Shown here: one piece after another, positions 41,672 through 53,728 of the stretch
Layout of the letters: every line of letters begins with the position of its first letter
How positions within the stretch are numbered: the stretch's first letter is position 1
NCBI GenBank assembly: GCA_949318235.1
Contig: OX439129.1
Coordinates: 5,393,213-5,457,212, forward strand
Origin: Ecdyonurus torrentis
Taxonomy: Eukaryota; Arthropoda; Insecta; Ephemeroptera; Heptageniidae
Length of the DNA: 64,000 nt
Reading direction: 5' to 3'
The notes under the pieces: model-generated
Databases searched by the model: none
Told to the model about the DNA's origin: nothing
Seen by the model: only the letters and a program-made list of their open reading frames with translations
Translations under genes and position numbers: made by a program

Positions 41672-42105
41672 TGAGGAAAATATACCATCAAGGTTAGGTA
41701 TGATAAATTTAAAAGAGAATGCTTGGAGAAGCCAGCGCTGGTCTTAGCATAGTGAAGAGACATAGTCCCATAGTTTGGTGACAAATCTTGCTAGCACAGA
41801 TGTAAAAACTAATTGGCAATAAACTCCAAGAGAGATGGAGTGTTCATCAGTCCTTACAGATTTAGAAAGAAACTATGAATGATCCTTTATAAGTCTCTCT
41901 CCAAGTCTGTAAGGAGTAAGGACTGATGAAGACACAACACACTCCATCTCTCTCGTAGTTTACTGCCAAAATATTTGCAATGTGTCAGTTTTTATATCTG
42001 TGTGCTATAGCAAGATTTGTCACCAAACTATGGGACTATATCTCTTTACAATAATAAGAACCTTGCTGGCTTCTCCTATCCTTTTCTTTACAAATTAATT
42101 ATTTA
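41672..42105. mobile_element. Family B palindromic MITE
   Basis: aggttaggtatgataaattt, gccagcgctggtcttagcat, ttgctagcacagatgt, then the inverted arm to tggcttctcctatcc. About 400 bp. Followed by a poly-A run at 42196-42223. Confidence 0.83.
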
Positions 42106-42192
42106 TATCATCATAGTGCTGTCATCAGATGACTTTAGGAAAAAAAGTGTTGGATTGGTTCTAAATTTTGTATTTTCTCATTTAGATCATTG

Positions 42193-42227
<35 letters not shown>

Positions 42228-42464
42228 ACACTATAGCAGCACCTTAATACAACCTTGTACATATGTAAGTTAAAATTTTTTTGGCTCACTAATATAACTA
42301 AAATAACGATGATCAGGTTTAAGGTGAACAGGAGACACGAATAAAAACAAACAAAAATAAACGGCGGGTTCTTCACTTTAACTCGTAATTTATTATCGTA
42401 GTCGAATAAGTACAATATAGTTATAAGTCTGCTGTGACAAAAATAATAATGAATGAGAGAGAGA

Positions 42465-42515
42465 GAGTTGAGCTCACACGAGCAATCACACGAGCAACCT
42501 GCTCGTGTGAGCTTA
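42465..42515. repeat. Short perfect hairpin 'gctcacacgagca'
   Basis: agctcacacgagcaatcacacgagcaacctgctcgtgtgagct-type inverted repeat next to a GAGA run; strong stem of 13 bp. Role unknown. Confidence 0.6.
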
Positions 42516-42914
42516 TCAGCTATGTGAGTGTCTGTCTGTGAGTCTGTCTCTTCTCGTTTGGCTGGCCAAGCCAGGGCCAAGCTTTTATCGAGTATTAAAG
42601 TAAACATTACATAAATCATCTGATGACCACAGCGCACATTTTTGGGGATGAATCAGTATTCAAAACTATGATTTTATGTACTTTGAGCATTTACTATTTA
42701 AACTTCTCTCTCTTTATCATCAATACAAATATGACGTACATGTAAAATTTCAATAACAAGTTTCGACATACAGCAATATTAAAATACAATTATGAATATT
42801 ATAGAAATATAATATAAATCATTTTTTACTATTTTTACCCTAACACATATTTGTATTCAGATGTCATGCATTTCAAAATCTAAAAAGTGAACTTTATGAT
42901 GACATTTATATAAG

Positions 42915-43100
42915 AAAAAATCATCGCGGTTAATGATACTAATATAAAAGGATAGAAAATAGTTTGAGAGAATTAGAGCACTATGTATTGAAAATTAATA
43001 CCGAGCGAAAATCTCTGTTTGATAGTTTAGGGAGGGGATTTTAATCAATTCACTAGCATTTTGCTAGGACATTTTATGAAAGTATTAATGATGACATTTG
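42915..43100. mobile_element. Family F MITE, second copy
   Basis: Begins catcgcggttaatgatac, then gagagaattagagcactatg, attgaaaattaatacc, agcattttgctaggac. Matches 27590-27790 in inverse. Confidence 0.65.
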
Positions 43101-43444
43101 AAAGTTAATAGTAACAGCTACCTATGATAAAATTTTCAAAACCCGCAACCATCAGATAAGAGAGAAAATAAAAATTATAATTAGCAAGGACTCCTATTGG
43201 ACTAAAACTTAAAAAAAAAAATGATAATTAAAATTAATATATCTGGCTTGGTGACCCACTTAAAATTTTTAAATTATTGAAGATAACCGTATCACTGCAA
43301 AGTTTCAGATTTTTCTTTCTTTACAATTTTTTAGTCCAATTCCGCAGTACCTGATTGCGCCTTGAGACAAGGTTTACTCATGACAACTCAAGGCCTCTAT
43401 AACCTAACAGCCTACTGCTACATTGATATTTCTAGTGCCTAGAA

Positions 43445-43790
43445 TAGTAATATTAAAGAAAAGGATAGAATAACCAGCAAGGGCCTTACCACAGTAGAAG
43501 TTCTATGGAGATGTCGAAGTCTCACATGGCACAGTGTTTTGTTATAAAAAAAGTTCATTTTATAACAGAGCTTTCGTCAGATATTAATGACATTATTGAT
43601 TGATTGATAATGTCATTAATATCTGACGAAAGCTCTCAGTTATAAAATGAACTTTTTTATAACAAAACACTGTGCCATGCGAGACTTCGACCTCTCCATA
43701 GAACTTCTACTGTGGTAAGGCCCTTGCTGGTTATTCTATCCTTTTCTTTAATATTGATCCTAACGGCGATGGTTTTTTCCTAAAATTGAT
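43445..43790. mobile_element. Family C palindromic MITE
   Basis: Same arms as 36763-37160 (ggatagaataaccagcaagg, gaagttctatggagatgtcg, acaaaacactgtgccatgcg) with a shorter centre. The right end reads taacggcgatggttttttcc. Confidence 0.87.
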
Positions 43791-44511
43791 TGGCCTATAA
43801 TAGTAAGGGGATCAAATTATGATAAATTAAACAAAAACTTTTGAATTTTCACTTTATTTCACTTCTCTTCTTACATTTGAAAAAGAAAACTTCTTTTTCT
43901 AAATTACTTTTTTTTCCATATAAAAAAAAACAAAACATGATTATTATAATTAATACATACATACATTATTAAAAAATTGCCATTGTGTCATATGTCATGA
44001 AACACAAGTCAACTTTACAATACACGACTAGTATAAAAAAGAATTGATAGAAAAACTTGAGAGTTCTCTATCTCCCATTTCCTTGATATTTTGCTATCAA
44101 ATCTTTTTTATATTACGTCATTAAAAAAAATGAATAAATGATAATAAAAACTTGGTAAACATTTTCATTAACGTAAATGTAACTTAAAATAAGCAGGTGG
44201 GTTGTTGCCTTTGGTTTGTAGATTGAGGTTGATCTTATATACTTAATGGTATTGCAAAGCTATAGCTACGGTATGAAATTATAATATATAGGTAAAATAA
44301 GCAGCAGTGTAAGTCAATATATCTTAATAGGGAAGTATGGAAGTAGCATCCAAGGAAAACAAAAGCTTTTAGACTCAGCAAGCTGCAGTATAAATTTGAA
44401 CTCCGAGAAATAATTTTAACTTGAGCTATAGCCGCTTCATTGTCCCATAAGAAAGCATGTTAAATGTAGACAGGAACACAAAGTCGTCTGCTGTAGATCT
44501 GTGAGTTTGCT

Positions 44512-44853
44512 TAAAGCCATAGACCACATAAAAAAACATGTGTTATTTAATGAATAAACACGAAATAGGATCTTCAAAACTGATGACAATTTTTACCAGA
44601 ATGTTAATGTAGCCCCACGAGAGAGTGTAAAAAAAACTGTAAAGTATGCAATTTGCGTGAAAATTCATGTTTATGACGTCAGAAACATGCAAAAATTAGC
44701 ATGAAAATTTTGTGCGGGTTGCATAAATCAGAATTTTCTGATCACTGCTACGGGGCTACTGTTGGGTTTTGAGACAAACTAATGTTATTTATGTAAATCC
44801 CACTAAGTGTTTTGTGATATAAATGCTTATGTTTTTCTCTGGTCTATTCCTTT
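44512..44853. mobile_element. MITE with TTAA flanks and 'atagacca' ends
   Basis: Inverted ends agccatagaccacataaaaa and aagctttatg-like complement (tctctggtctattcct), both adjacent to TTAA. About 335 bp, low coding potential. Confidence 0.7.
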
Positions 44854-45277
44854 AAGTTCTCCCTAGACTTACTTTTGCAACGTCTGCTATTGTATTGCAG
44901 AACAGAAGCTAGAGGTAGAGGTAAACAAAGTTTTAGAGGCTTGGCTATCAAATATCAAACATAATACTAAAGTTCAAGAATACAAACAGTATAAGGAAAA
45001 CATATTATTTAGTTACTGCATCAACTGTAAAACATATAGCTGTTGCCTCTTCAGTGGTAGTATACAATACACTACATTGTACAATACAGCACAGAACAGG
45101 ACCAGAAAAGGACCAGAAAAACGTTTTTGACAAAAGAGACATGTTTTTGTCATTCTGAAAACCACACAAAAAGTGGTTAAAATTTACGACAGTGAAAGAA
45201 TTATTTAAAAAGCCGGGAACTGAAGAGGATAAACATAGTTATACATAGCTGCTGCATCAGGGTACATAGCAAACTGA

Positions 45278-45465
45278 TAGCTTATGTTTACTCAAAATAG
45301 GGAAAAGGAAGTGGCCGGAAGAGAAAACCACCTGACTGTAAAAGTGGGAGGTAACTCAGGCCTAGCTTGCTGCTTGCATCAACTTTTTCTACCACTTTTA
45401 CCATCACGTGGTTTCCTCTTCCGGTACTTCCTTTTCCACTTTTTGAGTAAACATAAGCACTCACT
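45278..45465. mobile_element. MITE with 'gcttatgtttactcaaaa' ends
   Basis: Left gcttatgtttactcaaaata and right ttttgagtaaacataagc are inverted; arms continue gggaaaaggaagtggccgga / tccggtacttccttttcc. Related to 29855-29985. Confidence 0.8.
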
Positions 45466-47115
45466 ATTTCGTAAGGTAAAATTGTAAAGTTTTTATATTA
45501 CATAAATCAATTTTAATAGGAGGAAAAATGTCAATTGGAAAAAATTAAAATCATTAAAGAGAAAAATGTCATAAAAAAATCAACACAAAATTATTTTAAA
45601 ATTATTTAACATTATCATATGATAGACCTTTTTAGTTGCATATTGGTTTAATATACAGCAATAACTAGAATAATAATAATAGAGATTTATATACATATAA
45701 CATATAACTAATATACTTATATATGCACTATAATAAACATTTATTACAAAAGTATACATTATAATATAGGATACACGTAATTACAATATCTGCACATACA
45801 TACTTACTTACACTTAATATTACGTGGCAATAACAATTTGCCTACAAATACTGTTTTCCCAATCAATACTACACAGGGAAATTTTACCTTTTTTACAACA
45901 ATCAAGTATTTTTATGGTTTGAAATTTTGTTTTTGAGGGTTTTATTATTCAATAAAGGGCTGTAAGCTGCAACCTCTAGTTAAACCTTAGTTATCTCTTT
46001 TTAATTGTTGCAACAATCAAAATAACAACTTAACTACCGTTTAACTAGTTAGTTAGCGTCGCAGCTTACGGGGGTTATACTGAATTATCATTACATATTC
46101 TACAATTTTTAATTCAGCAAAGAGGAAGAAGAAAAAAAAAGACTATCTATAGTTAGTTGCAATAAACACTTGTCGCTAATATGTAGCAGACAATCCAATG
46201 CACTGTCATAATTTTAAGTGCATATTGGTGTTGAAATAATAAGCTTAAATTCTTTTGTAAGAACCTTCAAATTCAAAATTTAATTAGTTATTTAAAACAA
46301 CAATTGATTTATCACTTTTAAATGTTTTAACATCTTTGTAACAACAAAAATTACTTGCAAAATATGTACGTCATTTTAATGTGATTACAAATACAAATTA
46401 TAAACCTCCATTCATTTGTAATTTTATAATTAAAAAATTTAATTGTAAATTAAAAATCAAGTGTGATACTAATTTTAGTTTTAGTCCTTTTTTTTTACCT
46501 CAAAAACAAAATTTCAAGCCAAAAACTACATTTTATATTTTGTTTTAAAAATTTAAAAACCTCCAAGCTATAATATTATAATATATTTTTTTATAAAGGT
46601 ATTTAAATTTTTAGAAATAAAAATTTACATAAAACATATTAGGCAGTGCATACACTAAACCAGGCCTTTATTATTTATAAATATTTGTTTTAATGTCTTT
46701 AAAATTTGCATAATAAACTTATTTCTACAAATCAAGAACAGCCCACATTTAACGATCACAGAAGTGTTTTGCTAGAGCCTTGTTGTTAGCATATGCACCT
46801 TACGCACGTCCACTATACATACATGTATGTAACACATACAATGCAGGGAAAAGCTAAACATTTATTTAACTATACATATTTATATATATAATATTAATTT
46901 ATTCTTTTTTTTAAATATTCAAAATTTGCGCTATATAATTTGAGCTTTTTATTTTTTCTTGCGTGCTAGACATATTTTTATTTGTATGATTTGTAAAGTT
47001 TTCAGCATATGTATGAAGCAAAATAAAACTTCAAAGATAAATTATACAATAATTTGAGTATGAGCATTTTGTCCTCTGCTCAAACTTAATTCAAAATTGT
47101 GTGATTCTTTTCAAA

Positions 47116-47146
<31 letters not shown>

Positions 47147-47800
47147 GTTTTATATCTTGGCAAAATTTCTGACTGCATCGATGACAATGTTGGCTGCACA
47201 TACGACTATCACATAAATTTCAGCATGATTTATCATAAAGGTAGAGATAGTGGTAAACATATCGCATTTTAATTGTGACAATGATAGTAAAGTAGCTCCC
47301 TCCCACTAGCCAATCAGGAACAAATAATATTTTAAACTTATGCTAAAAATTATAAAAGAAGAATAATAACCAGAATTATAATTGAGGGGAAAGGTTTGCT
47401 CAGATCTAAAATCCTGTTTGTTGATTATTTCTGTTAAAAGTTTTAAACAGTATGTCGGAGTAATAAATATTATCCCAGTAAAAGTCACTGTGATCAAAAT
47501 AATGTCAATCAAGTGTTCCAACATTTAAGAGAGAAATTTATGTCAAAAATTTGCATAAATTTGGAGCTCTTCCATATTGTTGTCATGACAAAAAATAATC
47601 ACCATCAGAATTTACTTTGAAAGCTAAAGTGGTGTACAAAATTATAGTAAAATTACTAAAAATTAAAATTAAATTGAATATTCCAATAAAAAATCAAATA
47701 TTAATGAAGTAAAAGTGTCAGTAAAATAAAAAAGCTAAAAAGTTAGTAACTTTTTACTGTCTTGATGATTTTGTTGTTTTCAGATCTGAATGTGCGACTT
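45466..47800. other. Gene-free AT-rich stretch
   Basis: No exon, palindrome or splice-supported frame was found. Contains a poly-A run (47121-47146) and many AT-rich homopolymers. Confidence 0.5.
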
Positions 47801-47802
47801 TT

Positions 47803-48136
47803 TAAAACTATAAGCCATTAGCAGCCATTGAAACATGATAGACAAAACTATAAGCCCTTAGCAGCCATTGAAACGTAATAGACAAAACTAGCCATTAGCA
47901 GCCATTGAAACATGATAGACAAAACTAGCCATTAGCAGCCATTGAAACATGATAGACAAAACTAACCATTAGCAGCCATTGAAACATGATAGACAAAACT
48001 AGCCATTAGCAGCCATTGAAACATAATAGACAAAACTAGCCATTAGCAGCCATTGAAACATAATAGACAAAACTAGCCATTAGCAGCCATTGAAACATGA
48101 TAGACAAAACTAGCCATTAGCAGCCATTGAAACATT
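47803..48136. repeat. 37-bp tandem repeat, 9 copies
   Basis: Unit acaaaactagccattagcag + ccattgaaacatgatag; two leading copies are 3 bp longer (actataagcc). Copies differ by one to three substitutions. Confidence 0.95.
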
Positions 48137-48469
48137 ATAGGGCTCACATGGTAGTGGAATGCAACCAAACCCCAAGCACACTATATGGTAACTAAATGTA
48201 CAAACTATAAAAAGTATAAGTAGGATATGAGTTACTGATTCAAAAAATACCGTTCAATACATAAAACAATATTTAAGACTACGTATGTAACATGTTCAAC
48301 GTGACTTTCACGTGCACTCACATTGATGTTGGTTTTGTCTTACTGTGCACTGGCTAATCATGAACAATTAAAGTACAGCGTGTCATATGACAATTGAGAC
48401 TCAAAAGGATTTCATGCATAGTTAGCTGATCACCAATAAGATACATAACAATAAGAGAGATGTTCACTT

Positions 48470-48625
48470 GTCTGTGTTTTACTTGACTTGTATCATGTTG
48501 TGATGATTGACTTGGTCAAGACAGGAAGCGTAAGTTAAGTAAACATCATGCAAACTAGAGAGAAGGAACAATGGGTGGCCGAGCACAGTTCGGTGTGCTT
48601 TGATACAAGTCAAGTAAAAGGTGGA
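48470..48625. mobile_element. MITE with 'ttttacttgacttgtatca' ends
   Basis: Perfect 19-bp inverted ends at 48477-48495 and 48600-48618 around a 105-bp interior. Confidence 0.75.
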
Positions 48626-48720
48626 GAAGTTCAGCATTGGTGCTCACATTGGAGGTCAGGTAAAAATACCTAAAATCCTTCGAGTTCCAATTTTAATATA
48701 ACTAGCTGTAGAACATAACA

Positions 48721-48905
48721 AAGGAAATGTATACAGTCAACACCACGTAAGGATGCGACCAATAAGAGAGCGCCTAAAAACTCTCCATTTAGTTAACATT
48801 ACCCCACCTCCTAGTGACCTTGAAAGCTAGAGCATCTATTGGCTGCCCAGGGGGGAATCAATAAATCGCCCACATCCTTACATGATTTCTAGTGTACACA
48901 TCGAC
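48721..48905. mobile_element. Possible diverged MITE
   Basis: Weak inverted ends (acaccacgtaaggatg and catccttacatgattt) and an inner pair around accaataagag. Limits uncertain. Confidence 0.4.
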
Positions 48906-49109
48906 ATCAGAATATACTAGATCTAAAAGAGACACTGAACGTACTGCTTAATGGTGGATCTTATTTTGTGTTTTAAAACACTAATATTATTATTTCATAT
49001 TATTACATAATATATATTTCAGTTGCTATACTGTGTTTGTACTAATGAGATTTCTTGTAGTATGATCAAACATACGCAGCACCAACTTGTTTTAAACTTT
49101 TAGAATTTA

Positions 49110-49425
49110 TTATGATATGTAATCAAAGAAAGGACATGAGAGAAAGGATTGGAGAAGTCAACAAGCAGTGCCTTGCCATGATGAGGTCCTCACGTAGCTT
49201 GGTGAAAGTCTTGATGGCACAGCTTACACAAATATTTACAGGTTTTATTGCCCTTGAAATGTCTTTGTTAGTTAACTTGTAAATAGCCTTTGCCATCAAG
49301 ATTTTTACCAAGCTACGTGAGGACCTTGTCGTGGTAAATAAGGCACTGCTTGCTTGTTGGTTTCTCCAATCCTTTCTTTCTTTGATTACACATTCAAACC
49401 AAAATGGTTTTTAACCTTTTCTAAT
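49110..49425. mobile_element. Family E MITE, second copy
   Basis: Shares agtgccttgccatgatgagg, tcctcacgtagcttggtgaa and cactgcttgcttgttggttt with 37965-38545. It lacks the central palindrome and the hAT insertion, so it shows the uninterrupted site. Confidence 0.83.
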
Positions 49426-49774
49426 TAATTGTACATTTTAGAATTTTCTGTTTACATTGTTAGGCTTCATTTTGTTACTTTTACAATATTACAATAAGGA
49501 CATTTCTTACTGTGTACAATAAGGACTTTATATATGTAGGACACCTCTTTACACCATACTCTACTTTTATATAAAAATTTAAATTTTAAACAAGCTGAAC
49601 ATAATGGTGTTTCTGTTAAACTCAAAACAATTTCTTTGGCATCAGATCAATATGTTCTCTAAACAACTACAGTACACACTTGTGTTCTAGCATGCAACAG
49701 ATCTGAAGCACCTGATTTTTCACTAATAGCAAGGTACATAGATGGGTTAGGTAATCCAAAGAGAATATCAGATA

Positions 49775-50110
49775 TAACACGGAAAATAAACCATCGTGGT
49801 TAGGTATGATAAATTTGAAATGCAATGCTAGGAGAAACCAGCGCTGGCCTTGTCATAGTGAAGAGATATAGTCCCATAGTTTGGTGACAAATCTTGCTAG
49901 CACAAATATAAAAAACTAACACATTGCAAATATTTCGTCAATAAACTACAAGAGAGATGGAGTGTCTTAATATTTCCAATGTGTTAGTTTTTTATATCTT
50001 TGCTATCAAGATTTGTCACCAAGCTATGGGACTCTTTTCACTATGGTAAAACCCGTGCTGGTTTTTCCTAGCTTTTTTTTTTTTTTTTTTTCAAATTTAT
50101 GAAAGAGAAT
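49775..50110. mobile_element. Family B palindromic MITE
   Basis: ataaaccatcgtggttaggt, tgctaggagaaaccagcgct, agtcccatagtttggtgaca and the inverted arm. The central part is shorter than in the 29470 copy. Confidence 0.83.
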
Positions 50111-50144
50111 TTTGTTATTCAATCTTTTGTTGCTTTTTAAAAAG

Positions 50145-50470
50145 ATATCAGGACAAATCTTCTATGCGATATTTTATAATTAAAAGATTTAATAGTAAAA
50201 CACAGATATATTAGTAAACATTGGGGTATGAGAGATAGTATAAGCTTACACTAACAGGGACACCGTGGTAGACTTCTAAGCCAGGTCAAAAAGAAATTAA
50301 AAAGTGTATGTAAGTGGCTCATATTGCTTTTCTACATAGCAATATGAGCCACTTACATATGTTTTTATATTTCTTTTTGTCCTGGGTTAGAAGTCTACCA
50401 TGGTGTCCCTGTTAGTGTAAGCTTATACTATCTCACATTTCACCAATTTTTCTATCCACGCATTTTTTTT
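50145..50470. mobile_element. Family D palindromic MITE
   Basis: tacactaacagggacaccgtggt-type block: acactaacagggacaccgtg, gtagacttctaagccaggtc, tatgtaagtggctcatattg and its inverse. Nearly perfect palindrome about 230 bp long in the centre. Confidence 0.8.
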
Positions 50471-50479
50471 TTTTATCAT

Positions 50480-50695
50480 ATCGATCTTGTTGCGAAAAAA
50501 AGGCCTATCTCGTTTTTTGTCAGTGGAAGCAAAAGGCCTATCTCGTATTTTGTCAGTGGAAGCCAAAGGCTTATCTCGTAAGCAAAAGGTCTATCACGAG
50601 CGCCATCTACATAACGTTCTGGAACGAGATAGGCCTTTTGCTTCCACTGACAAAAAACGAGATAGGCCTTTTTTTCGCAACAAGAGCAATATCTT
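50480..50695. mobile_element. Inverted-end element with 'aaaggcctatctcg' repeats
   Basis: Ends ttgttgcgaaaaaaaggcct and complement. The left arm has four units of ggcctatctcg with gtcagtggaagc, and the centre has gcgccatctac. Same architecture as 34359-34750. Confidence 0.8.
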
Positions 50696-51319
50696 TTGTT
50701 GCTTTTTATTTTATCCTCGTGGAAGTTATATTTTGATGCAGAATTGATCCATGTAATTTTGACCTTCAATACATGTCTCCAGCTGACCAGTACTTTTCAG
50801 TGGGAATGCTCTTTGGATTACACGAGCCCTCTACGTCCATCAACTAATAATTGTCACAACTTTAAGCAAAGTAAAAGATTACGGGACAAAGTTTTCTAAA
50901 CAAGTCTTACTTTGGCATTTTTGGACATGTTAAAAACATAGATTAGTATTTTGGAAGAAATTTTTGAGTTAGAAGACAAATGATTGGCAGTTGACTTTTC
51001 TTTTGTTTTAAAGTAATAACGATTATTATACCTAATTATTTGAGCAATTAAAATTTTTCATGCAAGCTTGACTGAAATGCAAAGATAGCAGTGTATAATA
51101 ATATCAACTTTTTTTTTTTTTTTGTTAATCCAATAGATATACATATTTGATATTTAATTTTAAGGCATATTTTTTACATCTTGTACAATTAAATTATGTG
51201 GTGATTTGTTATCAACTTTGATACTTCTAGTATCTGTCAATCTTATGGAGCAAAAGCATTTCAATGCAATGAGGTTCAGGATTTTGATGTCTTGATAAAG
51301 CAGTATTTAAATTGAAATA

Positions 51320-51675
51320 TATTAAGGAAAATATGGCATCAAGGTTAGGTATGATAAATTTGAAAGAAAATGCTAGGAGAAACCAGTGCTGGTCTTACCA
51401 TAGTGAAGAGTCCCCTAGCTTGGTGACAAATCTTGCTAGCACAGAAACAATATACTAACGCATTGGAAATATTTCAGCAATAAACTACACGACTTCATAA
51501 GTCCTTACAGACTCAGAGAGAAACTATGATCATTCATAGTTTCTCTCTGAGTCTGTAAGGACTGATGAAGGATTTTTCTCTCTTGTAGTTTATTGCAGAA
51601 ATATTTCCACTGTGTTAGTTTTTTTACCTCTGTGCTAGCAAGATTTGTCACCAAACTATGAGACCCCTAATCAGT
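51320..51675. mobile_element. Family B palindromic MITE
   Basis: catcaaggttaggtatgata, gctaggagaaaccagtgctg, ttgctagcacagaaaca; centre atagtttctctctgagtctg. A family C right end (attctatcctttctttatta) follows at 51720-51785. Confidence 0.83.
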
Positions 51676-51822
51676 GAAAACGTCTTATTTAAAAATAAAT
51701 GACCTACTGTAACAATGGTAATTCTATCCTTTCTTTATTATGATCCTAACCACAATGGTATTTCCCTTATATTGATTGAATCCTGTCTTCATCAAGTCAC
51801 AGACATTACTGTTCATAACTTT

Positions 51823-52132
51823 GGCAGTATCCAAGGTGTATATAGAGAAGGTGGTATAATTTGCCCTTTTACTGTCATCAGAACTCGGTTTCCTTCGTAA
51901 AACTTCAAATTTTGACATACGTCATAGGAGGTGACTGTAAACAGAATCACGTGGTCTCTCAGGTACAATGCATTATGTACCTGAAAAAGGAGGAGGGACA
52001 CAAAAATTCCCCTCTTTTGGCGCTAAATTTCCCCTCTTGTTTTGATTCACCTTCTGTGACGTTTCATCCCTTCCTTTATCTAGGCAAACTACACCACCTT
52101 CTATATATTATACATCTTGGGCAGTATCTAAA
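51823..52132. mobile_element. MITE downstream of FRS2
   Basis: Inverted ends ggcagtatccaaggtgtata and tatacatcttgggcagtat-type complement, each continuing into an agaaggtggt block. An inner palindrome caggtacaatgcattatgta lies at 51960. About 310 bp. Confidence 0.75.
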
Positions 52133-52561
52133 CTAAGCCCCTTGTCATAAAATCAAATACATACCATAATTAAAAAAACAAGAAAGTGTCCCAAGTTATA
52201 AAACATTCACAGGTACAGGTACAGTTTGTTATTTATCTTTTCAAGCACACTTTTCAACATTTGTGTATGTATTTTACATATAGGTATCTTTGTTACACAT
52301 TAACATATCAAGCATGTTTTGAGGCAGCTTTCTTGCCTTGCAACATAACTTTAATTAATTAGGCAGTTGTATAATTAACATAATTATATTTTAAATATAA
52401 TTTTTTACATAGTATACTGTACATAAATAATACACATTTATCGTTATGTAATTTCTAACGTATAATTTTAGATTTCTTTATCATTTGTATATACAACATA
52501 ATATATCATAGATTATTATTAGTCACAATATATATCATAGAGGTTTTACCCTATGATATGT

Positions 52562-53728
52562 CTAGTCACTTATTGATGAGCTATTTTGTTTCACTGGAAA
52601 TTCATGTATTTTAGAATTATGTCTTGTTTTTCTTAAACCTTCATTATCTAATTCTTTATTTGGGTTTACTGAGTGTGACAGCGCAGCAGTTTTATCAAAA
52701 TCAATTGTTGCATAACCAATGGAAGTCGTGGGGTTTCCCCTGGGGGACTCTACCGTGGTCGTAGAACTGGAGGAACCTCCTGGAGAAAGAGGGGTGGACT
52801 GGGAACTACTTACAGTCTCACAACCTTTGTCAAGATCTAAGATTATATAGTTGACCTGCCTCACTGACGAGGCTTTGTGTTCTGCAGGAGGAGTCTCCAC
52901 GGGCTGTATAGGGACAGGTGTAGTATGAGAAAGCAACAAAGATCTGGGCTTTAGATCAGTTTCACCCGGACCTAACCCCAAGTTAGCATAACAATGTCTT
53001 TCATTAAATTCTCCGTTATTATTGGAAGGCAGTTCCACTAATTCTTTATCTTTAGCCACATGCTCAGGTTCTACGTTCATGTATAAATGTAGCTTGTCTG
53101 TATTTTTTAACAAAGAGTCTAGTTTGGCATAGTTAGTTTCAATGTCGTATGGTGTACTGGGAGTGGTGGGACTTGTGGGACTTAGCAGGTTCATGTAAGA
53201 TATGGGGGTGGTCGGTGTACCTGGGGTGGTGTTGATATTTGACGTGGCATTACTGGCTATCATATCAACATTTAACTGAGATGTGGTTGGACTTGTCGTC
53301 AAGTTAGGGCTGTCCACGTTAGACGAGGTCGAAATTAAATTGGTGGTGGTCGTTCTTATACTGTTAACAATGGAAGAATTGTCACTGTTGTCAATAGACG
53401 CTATGACAATATCATTAGCATAGTAAACACTATTGGAAGCAGGGGAAGGTAATATGGAACCAGCAGAGGGGGTCTGAGGACTTAACGGACCACCAGATAA
53501 TCTAGACGTCCCGTTACTTTGACGTAACGTTATACTTCGACTTGTTCTAACTGGTTCTAGGTAGTTAGGTTCTAGAGGACTGTCTACGAGGGTAGCAGAC
53601 GACGCTAGGCTGCCACGATGTGTCCCAGACGTGTTCAGTGTCCCACTCATGGAAGTGGGCGTCGCCACAGCAAACTCACGTGACACTGCGTCGTCTCCAC
53701 CAACTGAAGGACTGGTGAGAATGTGGGT
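52562..53728 (-). CDS. FRS2: FRS2 exon with tyrosine docking motifs
   Basis: Acceptor atatttcag, starts THILTSPSVGGDDAVSREF, ends SSSISD and TAG at 52562-52564. Rich in Ser, Thr, Asn and Pro with TP-rich blocks (TPGTPTTPISYMN, SPTSPTTPSTPYD) that may be MAPK sites. Confidence 0.94.
   Translation of the reverse strand, partial: THILTSPSVGGDDAVSREFAVATPTSMSGTLNTSGTHRGSLASSATLVDSPLEPNYLEPVRTSRSITLRQSNGTSRLSGGPLSPQTPSAGSILPSPASNSVYYANDIVIASIDNSDNSSIVNSIRTTTTNLISTSSNVDSPNLTTSPTTSQLNVDMIASNATSNINTTPGTPTTPISYMNLLSPTSPTTPSTPYDIETNYAKLDSLLKNTDKLHLYMNVEPEHVAKDKELVELPSNNNGEFNERHCYANLGLGPGETDLKPRSLLLSHTTPVPIQPVETPPAEHKASSVRQVNYIILDLDKGCETVSSSQSTPLSPGGSSSSTTTVESPRGNPTTSIGYATIDFDKTAALSHSVNPNKELDNEGLRKTRHNSKIHEFPVKQNSSSISD

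Noticed and set aside
47803..48136. Possible CRISPR-like array
   Set aside because: Repeats are head to tail without unique spacers, in a eukaryotic genome.
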